A stretch of DNA of 64,000 nt from assembly GCF_003143995.1 (NCBI RefSeq), contig NZ_QFWG01000007.1, positions 61,773-125,772 of the forward strand. Direction: 5' to 3'. The notes under the pieces were generated by a model. That model was not told the origin of the DNA, did not search any database, and saw only the letters and a program-made list of their open reading frames with translations. Every line of letters begins with the position of its first letter. The first letter of the stretch is position 1. The position numbers and the translations under genes were made by a program. Shown piece by piece: positions 59,701-64,000 of this stretch. Source of the stretch: Pseudoglutamicibacter cumminsii (lineage in GTDB: Bacteria > Actinomycetota > Actinomycetes > Actinomycetales > Micrococcaceae).

Positions 59701-60388
59701 CAGCGACAGAGAAATACGTGATCTCCTCGATCTCATCACCAAAGAAATCAACACGCACCGGATGCTCTTGAGTCGGCGGGAACACATCAATAATCCCGCC
59801 ACGCACCGCGAACTCACCACGGTTAGCGACCATGTCCACACGCGAATACGCGGCAGCCGCGAGCGAGGCAACCACGCCATCGAAATCCAGCTCAGCGCCA
59901 CGCACCAGCTCAACGGGTTCCAACGCGCCCAGGCCATCCACAATCGGCTGGATCAACGAACGCACCGGCATCACAACAACCTTGAGCGCCTCATCGCGCA
60001 CATGCATACGGCGCAGCACGTTCAACCGGCGGCCCACCGTGTCCGACTTCGGGGACAACCGCTCATGCGGCAACGTCTCCCACGCAGGGAACTCCTCAAC
60101 CGAACCCTCAGGCAGATAACTACCCAGCGCATCGACCAAGTCCCCGGCCGCGCGGCCCGTCGGCGTCACCACCACAGTCACCGCGCGCGCAGCATCGCCC
60201 GCACCGCCCGCACCGCCAGCCGGCTGCGGCAGGGACTGCGCGATCTGCGCGACCAACGGAGGCCGCAAGCCATCAGGTGCTGCGATCTCCTTCTCGTCCG
60301 CAGCGTCCGGCCCACGCTCAGCAGAAACCCGGATCCGCTCAAAAGCAGGGTCCTTCGCCAACGCGGTGAGCAGACCGTTCAAGGACAT
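56783..60388 (-). CDS. mfd: Transcription-repair coupling factor Mfd
   Basis: A 1201-residue translocase that removes RNA polymerase stalled at lesions and recruits UvrA. The N-terminal UvrB-like domain (VVTPTGRAAGDLVDAL and LSPKSDTVGRR), the RNA polymerase-binding CarD-like domain (EGDYVVHDQHGIGRFIQM), the RecG-like motor with Walker A GDVGFGKTEVAVRAA and DEEQRFG box, motif VI RVGRGRDRAYAY, and the C-terminal TRCF domain are all present. Start ATG has GGAAGG 6 bases upstream. Length is as expected. Confidence 0.97.
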   Translation of the reverse strand: MSLNGLLTALAKDPAFERIRVSAERGPDAADEKEIAAPDGLRPPLVAQIAQSLPQPAGGAGGAGDAARAVTVVVTPTGRAAGDLVDALGSYLPEGSVEEFPAWETLPHERLSPKSDTVGRRLNVLRRMHVRDEALKVVVMPVRSLIQPIVDGLGALEPVELVRGAELDFDGVVASLAAAAYSRVDMVANRGEFAVRGGIIDVFPPTQEHPVRVDFFGDEIEEITYFSVADQRSLLGEDAALERVECPPCREMLVDEGLRERARRLADSMPGARDMLEKIAAGLSVEGMESLAPLLAEKMVPLSSVFGPGSVVIVADPERVSGRAADLLATNAEFLEASWSSAAMGADAPVDISQVTGGMEHDAEAAGFQTLGQARAGVLDAGLAWWTMTALGSDEELVQEGLTVRIPAREPAAWRGDVAQMLEYVGGRVRDDWSVVVVTDGAGPANRLVELFSDADIPVSRVESIDEAPRPGLIQVTQALAGNGFVLDDVKLAFLTEADVLGRASSAVARSTKKLASRRRNAVDPLTLEEGDYVVHDQHGIGRFIQMQQRKTAGAVREYLVIEYAPSKRGAPGDRLFVPTDQLDQITRYVGGDQPTLSKMGGSDWSQTKSKARRAVREIAGELVKLYSARMASRGHAFAPDTPWQAELEAAFPFVETPDQLTTIDEVKKDMESEVPMDRLISGDVGFGKTEVAVRAAFKAVQDGKQVAVLVPTTLLARQHFETFTERFAGFPVVVRALSRFQTAKESKETLDGLADGSVDVVIGTHRLLSKQVAFKDLGLIIVDEEQRFGVEHKEQLKKLRTNVDVLAMSATPIPRTLEMSLTGIRETSTLATPPEERHPVLTYVGPYTDKQVVAAIRRELMREGQVFYVHNRVSSIDKIAGQLAELVPEARIAVAHGRMSESRLEQIMVDFWEGSYDVLVSTTIIETGLDIANANTLIVDRANNYGLSQLHQLRGRVGRGRDRAYAYFLWDPERPLGEVALERLKAVAAHNELGSGHQLAMKDLELRGAGNLLGGEQSGHIQGVGFDLYIRLVGEAVAAFKGDTDSTSQEMKIELPLNAHFPEDYVPSERLRLEAYRKLAQAAEPEAVDAVVEELKDRYGELPEAAQLLVSVARVRIVARSVNINEIQAQGNYIRFAPDNLAESRVMRMKRLYPGAMHKPALKAVLAPFPKGQGLGAQRLTDQELLDWVETFLTNVFGEA

Positions 60389-60540
60389 GCGGCGCCTTCC
60401 TCATCCCACTGGGGACTTCCACAAGGGATCAATCGAATCCAGCCACTCACAACAGCGACCGGCACGTACTATTAACTGCATCCAACATCCTATCGGTGCC
60501 GCGCCGCCATCCACCTAGAGCTGAGAGCGAGACCACCCCC

Positions 60541-61032
60541 ATGGCTTTGTCCTCCACAACGAGCATCAACGCCCCCGTCGCCGACATCATCGCCGCCGCC
60601 GCTTCCCGCGACGTAGCCGAAGCACTCGCAGCGAAGGCGAAAGGCACCCTGATCGACCACAGCGTCACAGGTGACGCGGACTCCCCTACCGTGACCATGA
60701 CCGTAGGTGTTCCTGCCGAACAGCTGCCGGCCGCCGTCAAGAAGTTCATCAAAAACGGCCTCAATGTGACCATCACCGAAAACTGGAGCCACGCATCGGG
60801 CGGCGACGCCGCCCAGGCCGAACTCACCGCACGCGTCTCTGGCGTGCCCGTGGCCTTCGCTGGAACCGAGAAGCTCACAACCGAAAACAACTCCACCACG
60901 ATGGGTATCACGGGCGAAGTCACGAGCTCGATCCCTTTTCTCGGTCCGAAGATCGCGCAACAAGCCGAACCGCTCGTCGGGAAGATCCTCACAATCCGCG
61001 CTAACGCCATCAGCGCCCACATTTCGCAGTAA
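60541..61032 (+). CDS. DUF2505 domain protein
   Basis: A 163-residue protein from ATG 60541 (GAGCGAG upstream); an upstream ATG lies among the mfd promoter region. SSTTSINAPVADIIAAAA is the N-terminal strand of a START/SRPBCC-like fold, and TARVSGVPVAFAGTEKLT lies in the middle. Found in Actinobacteria without known function. Its stop is repeated in a 19-bp duplication. Divergent from mfd. Confidence 0.75.
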   Translation: MALSSTTSINAPVADIIAAAASRDVAEALAAKAKGTLIDHSVTGDADSPTVTMTVGVPAEQLPAAVKKFIKNGLNVTITENWSHASGGDAAQAELTARVSGVPVAFAGTEKLTTENNSTTMGITGEVTSSIPFLGPKIAQQAEPLVGKILTIRANAISAHISQ

Positions 61033-61058
61033 AACGCGTATTTCGCAATAAACCCTCT
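61021..61058 (+). repeat. 19-bp tandem duplication including the DUF2505 stop
   Basis: ATTTCGCAGTAAAACGCGT (61021-61039) and ATTTCGCAATAAACCCTCT (61040-61058). Each unit holds a TAA after the same context. Confidence 0.85.
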
Positions 61059-61178
61059 TTACCATAAACGCGCATCACTCCGTGCGGTGCCGGCTAACGT
61101 GAAAGAATTTCGTTAGGATATTGCCTTGGTGCGCCGGGAAGTCTGGTCGGCAATGGAAACGAAAAGCAGGAGAGTTCC

Positions 61179-62690
61179 TTGAAGCAACCAGAAAACAACG
61201 ATGCCGCAACGGAAGATCTGAAAACTCCAGAAAACCTGGACACAGATAGCGCCGCTGACACCGGCACGGAGAACGTAGGCGAAGAAAGCGCGGGCGAGAA
61301 CAAGCCCCTCCTGCTCACGGAACCCCGTGAAGACACCGTCGCTATTCAGCACCCCGATGACGGCCAGGTTTATCACGTCCCGTTCGATGACCTGACACAC
61401 TTCAATACCCCGCCGGCGCGGGCAGGACAATCGAAGTTCAGCCACCGGGTAGGCAACATTCTGCGCTCCGATTCGATCGGCGGCATCCTGCTCATCATCG
61501 CCGCCATCGCGGCAGTCACCGTGGCTAACACCCCGCTCCAGGACTGGTACTACGCCGTGCGTGACTCGCACTTCGTGGTGCCGCTCGGCTTCACGACCAT
61601 CGACATGTCGATCGGCCACTGGGCCTCCGACGGCCTGCTCGCGGTGTTCTTCTTCGTGGTGGGCCTCGAGCTTAAAACCGAGTTCGTCACCGGAGGACTA
61701 AGGAACTTCAAGCACGCGCTCCCGCCTATGGCTGCGGCCTTCGGCGGCGTGGCTATTCCCGCGCTCATCTACCTCGCAGTCAACATCGGCCAGCCTGCAT
61801 CGGCCCTCCATGGTTGGGCAATCCCAGCGGCAACCGACATCGCGTTCGCGGTTGCGGTGCTTGCCGTCGTCGGCGCGTGGCTGCCCACCCCAGCCAAGCT
61901 GTTCCTCCTGACGCTCGCTGTGGTTGACGACCTCATCGCGATCATCATCATCGCGGTCTTCTATTCTTCCGACATCTCGTTCATGTGGCTCGGCCTCTCG
62001 CTCGTGCCGATCGCGATCTACGGGACGCTCGCGCAGCTGTTCCCGAACTTCTTCCGTCGCCAGAACTGGGCCCCATGGATCATTCTCTTGGGCCTTGGCT
62101 TCCTCGCGTGGGTCTTCATGCTGAACTCGGGAATCCACGCAACTATCGCGGGTGTTCTCCTTGGTTTCACGGTTCCAGCGAAGGTCAAGAAGGGTCACCG
62201 TGGTATTCCGCTCACTGAGGTCCTCGCGCACCGCGTCGGTCCGTTCTCAACCGGCCTCGCGGTTCCAGTGTTCGCGTTCTTCGCCGCTGGTGTGACCGTC
62301 GCTGGCATGGATGCTCTCAAGACCGCGATGACCGACACCGTGGTGTGGGGAATCATCCTTGGTCTCGTGGTCGGTAAGCCACTGGGCATCATGGGCGCGA
62401 CGTGGCTCATCACCCGCACCCCGGCCGCTGAGCTTGATCCGAAGATCAAGTGGGGCGACCTGCTGGGTGTCACGATGGTCGCCGGCATTGGCTTCACGGT
62501 CGCGTTGCTGGTTGCTGAGCTGTCCTTCGGCGTCGAGTCCGTACACGGTGAGGACGCGAAGATCGCGATCCTCTTGGCATCGGTTCTCGCGGCCGTACTC
62601 GCAAGCATCTGGCTCGCACCACGCAACCGCCGCTACAAGCAAGAAGCACAGGCCAAGCAGGCCTCTGAGCGTAGCCAGGTCAAGTACTAG
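61179..62690 (+). CDS. nhaA: Na+/H+ antiporter NhaA with acidic N-terminal extension
   Basis: A 503-residue antiporter from TTG 61179, with AGGAG 6 bases upstream. The first 85 residues are Asp/Glu-rich, soluble and not part of the known NhaA fold. The membrane part starts at RVGNILRSDSIGGILLIIAA. The ion-binding pair is in LAVVDDLIAIIII (E. coli Asp163/164 equivalent), the discontinuous helix has PAATDIAFAVAV, and the later GIGFTVALLVAELSF is also typical. It pumps Na+ out for protons. Downstream is a repeat array, then a terminator shared with pth. Confidence 0.94.
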   Translation: MKQPENNDAATEDLKTPENLDTDSAADTGTENVGEESAGENKPLLLTEPREDTVAIQHPDDGQVYHVPFDDLTHFNTPPARAGQSKFSHRVGNILRSDSIGGILLIIAAIAAVTVANTPLQDWYYAVRDSHFVVPLGFTTIDMSIGHWASDGLLAVFFFVVGLELKTEFVTGGLRNFKHALPPMAAAFGGVAIPALIYLAVNIGQPASALHGWAIPAATDIAFAVAVLAVVGAWLPTPAKLFLLTLAVVDDLIAIIIIAVFYSSDISFMWLGLSLVPIAIYGTLAQLFPNFFRRQNWAPWIILLGLGFLAWVFMLNSGIHATIAGVLLGFTVPAKVKKGHRGIPLTEVLAHRVGPFSTGLAVPVFAFFAAGVTVAGMDALKTAMTDTVVWGIILGLVVGKPLGIMGATWLITRTPAAELDPKIKWGDLLGVTMVAGIGFTVALLVAELSFGVESVHGEDAKIAILLASVLAAVLASIWLAPRNRRYKQEAQAKQASERSQVKY

Positions 62691-62709
62691 CGGCCCAGCC
62701 CGCACTCGG

Positions 62710-62770
62710 TGCTTCAACAACTCACTGCACTGCTTCAACACCCACTGCGCTGCTTCAATAACTCACTGTT
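62710..62770 (+). repeat. Three 20-21-bp tandem repeats after nhaA
   Basis: TGCTTCAACAACTCACTGCAC at 62710, with near copies at 62731 (TGCTTCAACACCCACTGCGC) and 62751 (TGCTTCAATAACTCACTGTT). They lie 20 bases after the nhaA stop. Confidence 0.88.
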
Positions 62771-62776
62771 TAAAGC

Positions 62777-62811
62777 GAGGAGCTCCGGTTGTTCTTCAAC
62801 CGGAGCTCCTC
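62777..62811. terminator. Bidirectional terminator between nhaA and pth
   Basis: A 15-bp perfect stem (GAGGAGCTCCGGTTG / CAACCGGAGCTCCTC) with a 5-base loop. The arms sit between convergent genes. Confidence 0.85.
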
Positions 62812-63000
62812 TGTCATCACTCGCACCCTTGAGGTGTCTTCGACACTACAGACCGAGTCTCAATAAACCCTGGGATAGCCATGGAAAACCCCAGATAATC
62901 ACGTGAAGATCCGCTGAACAGGGTTGATGCGTCCGGTTAGATCCGCGGATTTATGGGCCTCAATCCCGCTACCTGACAGGTTGCCGCTGATTGAGAGTGA
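62812..63000. other. Gene-free stretch between nhaA and pth
   Basis: This is the middle of the 359-base gap between nhaA and pth. No open frame with coding character, tRNA or clear hairpin is seen. Confidence 0.5.
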
Positions 63001-63057
63001 GGAAACTGACAGCGCCAAAACTTACAGCGCGGAACCTAACCGCCGAAACCTACAGCG
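63001..63057 (-). repeat. Four 13-15-bp repeats at the pth 3' end
   Basis: Units at 63001, 63015, 63030 and 63043 resemble CCGAAACCTACAGCG. The last contains the pth TAG on the minus strand; two of the others give TAA or TAG at the matching place. Confidence 0.75.
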
Positions 63058-63601
63058 AGGAAATGAGCTTCTCGACCTCGTCAGCCGCGTCTGAGATCGT
63101 GATCGGCAGGGTTTTGCGTTCTTGTGAGGAGAAATCCGAGAGCACGTAGTCTGCGACCTGTTGGCGGCCAGGCGGGCGCCCCACTCCGACCCGGATGCGC
63201 CAGTAGTCTCGGGTTCCTAGGGCTTTGGTGATGTCTCGTAGCCCGTTGTGGCCGGCTTCGGAGCCTCCGAGGCGGGACTGTGTGGTGTCGAAGTCCAGCT
63301 CGATTTCGTCGTGGATTGCGATCACGTTGGAAGCCGGGACCCCGAAGTACTTTCCAACGCTCGAGACGGCACCGCCTACCCGGTTCATGAGTGTTGTGGG
63401 TTTGATGAGGGCTACGCGTGGGCCACCGATGCCGAGCCGCCCTTCTAGGAGCATGCTGCGGTGTGCTGAGGACGCTTTGAAGGTTCCGCCGATGCGGCTG
63501 GCGAGCTCATCGGCGACCATGAAGCCGATATTGTGTCGGTTTTTCGCATAGCGGGTGCCGGTGTTGCCGAGGCCGGCGATGAGGTACATGTCAGATGCCA
63601 T
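63050..63601 (-). CDS. pth: Peptidyl-tRNA hydrolase
   Basis: A 183-residue esterase that frees tRNA from peptidyl-tRNA dropped from ribosomes. YLIAGLGNTGTRYAKNRHNIGF holds the catalytic His (about 22) and Asn; KPTTLMNRVGGAV, AIHDEIELDF and GGSEAGHNGLRDI are the family motifs. LGTRDYWRIRVGVGRPPG ends the tRNA contact region. Convergent with nhaA. Its 3' end is a repeated sequence. Confidence 0.95.
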   Translation of the reverse strand: MASDMYLIAGLGNTGTRYAKNRHNIGFMVADELASRIGGTFKASSAHRSMLLEGRLGIGGPRVALIKPTTLMNRVGGAVSSVGKYFGVPASNVIAIHDEIELDFDTTQSRLGGSEAGHNGLRDITKALGTRDYWRIRVGVGRPPGRQQVADYVLSDFSSQERKTLPITISDAADEVEKLISSL

Positions 63602-63641
63602 GATTCAAGCGTATCTGGGCTTCCGCGTCCGGGCTTAAACG

Positions 63642-63679
63642 CATCGGTACCGCCGTGGGCGTCCACGGCGGTACCGATG
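63642..63679 (-). terminator. Terminator hairpin of the surface-protein gene
   Basis: A 17-bp perfect stem (CATCGGTACCGCCGTGG and complement) with a 4-base loop, 60 bases after the LAxTG protein stop. Confidence 0.75.
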
Positions 63680-63738
63680 GTGATTGTCCTGATACTGGTG
63701 GGCTCAGTCAGCCCGGTGTTTCAGGATGTTGGGGCTAC

Positions 63739-64000
63739 TTACTTGGTAGCTTCTGCGCGGCGTGCGCGGTTGACCAGGAGAACGGTCATGCCGCCGAGCA
63801 TGAAGGTTGCCGCGAGGCCTGCGCCCCAGACGAGCTCGGTGTTGACACCGGTGCGCGCCAGGTCGCCGCCAGTCGATGGGCCCTGAGCGTCGTTCGTGTT
63901 GTCGCCAACGACACCCGTGGTGTCCTCAGCGTCTTCGGATGGAGCTTCCGCAGAAGGAGCTTCCTCGGAAGGTGCCTCCTGGGATGGAGCCTCTTCGGTC
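63739..64000 (-). CDS. Cell-wall-anchored surface protein, C-terminal part (LAxTG sorting signal)
   Basis: The gene runs off the right edge, so only about 87 C-terminal residues are seen; this coding frame ends at TAA 63739. They begin with Glu/Ala/Pro/Ser repeats (EEAPSQEAPSEEAPSAEAPS), a wall-spanning linker. Then follow the sorting motif DLARTGVNT (LAxTG, typical of class E sortases in Actinobacteria), a membrane helix (ELVWGAGLAATFMLGGMTVL) and the basic tail RARRAEATK. The N-terminal domain that would tell the function lies outside the window. No sortase gene is seen here. Confidence 0.85.
   Translation of the reverse strand, partial: TEEAPSQEAPSEEAPSAEAPSEDAEDTTGVVGDNTNDAQGPSTGGDLARTGVNTELVWGAGLAATFMLGGMTVLLVNRARRAEATK

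Noticed and set aside
62710..62770. CRISPR array
   Set aside because: Three adjacent 20-bp units without spacers are a tandem repeat, not repeat-spacer units.

Overview
The window is high-GC actinobacterial DNA, most like the Micrococcales (Micrococcaceae-type). The evidence is the acyl-CoA carboxylase with an epsilon subunit, MurT/GatD, a GatCAB amidotransferase, a SAM-IV-type riboswitch, an LpdA-type flavoprotein without the disulfide, an LAxTG-type sorting signal and 4-bp stop/start overlaps. The genus cannot be fixed from this sequence alone. No phage, insertion sequence, CRISPR array or rRNA was seen; there is one tRNA.

Layout. 0-4.5 kb: two glycosyltransferases, a frameshifted DMT-type transporter and a Holin-X-like membrane protein, all on the minus strand. 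4.5-13 kb: tRNA-Asn with a clear promoter and terminator, then a minus-strand block in transcription order glyQS, GNAT, yibE/F, dusB, dgt, dnaG with overlapping ends. 13-17 kb: S4 protein, esterase, and metY-metX behind a SAM-IV riboswitch. 17-25 kb: glyoxalase-like protein under a possible iron box, a divergent CPBP protease/phosphotransferase pair, tpx, rbsK and gatCAB (gatA carries a one-base frameshift). 25-35 kb: an IMPase-GNAT fusion, ligA, a class III cyclase, PH-domain protein, birA, SDR, and accD-accE. 35-51.8 kb: an accessory block with an ABC exporter, metNIQ methionine importer, a catechol ortho-cleavage cluster (catC, catR, catB, catA), an AAA ATPase, a P-type metal ATPase, a DUF885 peptidase and murT-gatD. 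51.8-64 kb: maf, accA3, lpdA, a small membrane protein, mfd, a DUF2505 protein, nhaA, pth, and the C-terminus of a cell-wall-anchored protein running off the right edge.

How genes work together. metY/metX (sulfur assimilation into methionine) and metNIQ (methionine uptake) serve one need. birA, accD, accE and accA3 make and biotinylate an acyl-CoA carboxylase. The cat genes convert catechol to 3-oxoadipate enol-lactone, with a candidate CatR operator between catC and catR. glyQS, gatCAB, pth, dusB and the tRNA serve translation; dnaG, ligA, mfd and dgt serve DNA replication and repair.

The most unusual signal is a recurrent pattern. Many genes carry short imperfect tandem duplications (about 13-24 bp) at their 3' ends, often including the stop codon itself, so that extra stop codons follow. 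Clear cases are the PH-domain gene, the SDR gene, catB, catA, the DUF885 gene, maf, accA3, the DUF2505 gene and pth. In-frame versions lie inside the 3' ends of dgt and ligA and inside birA.
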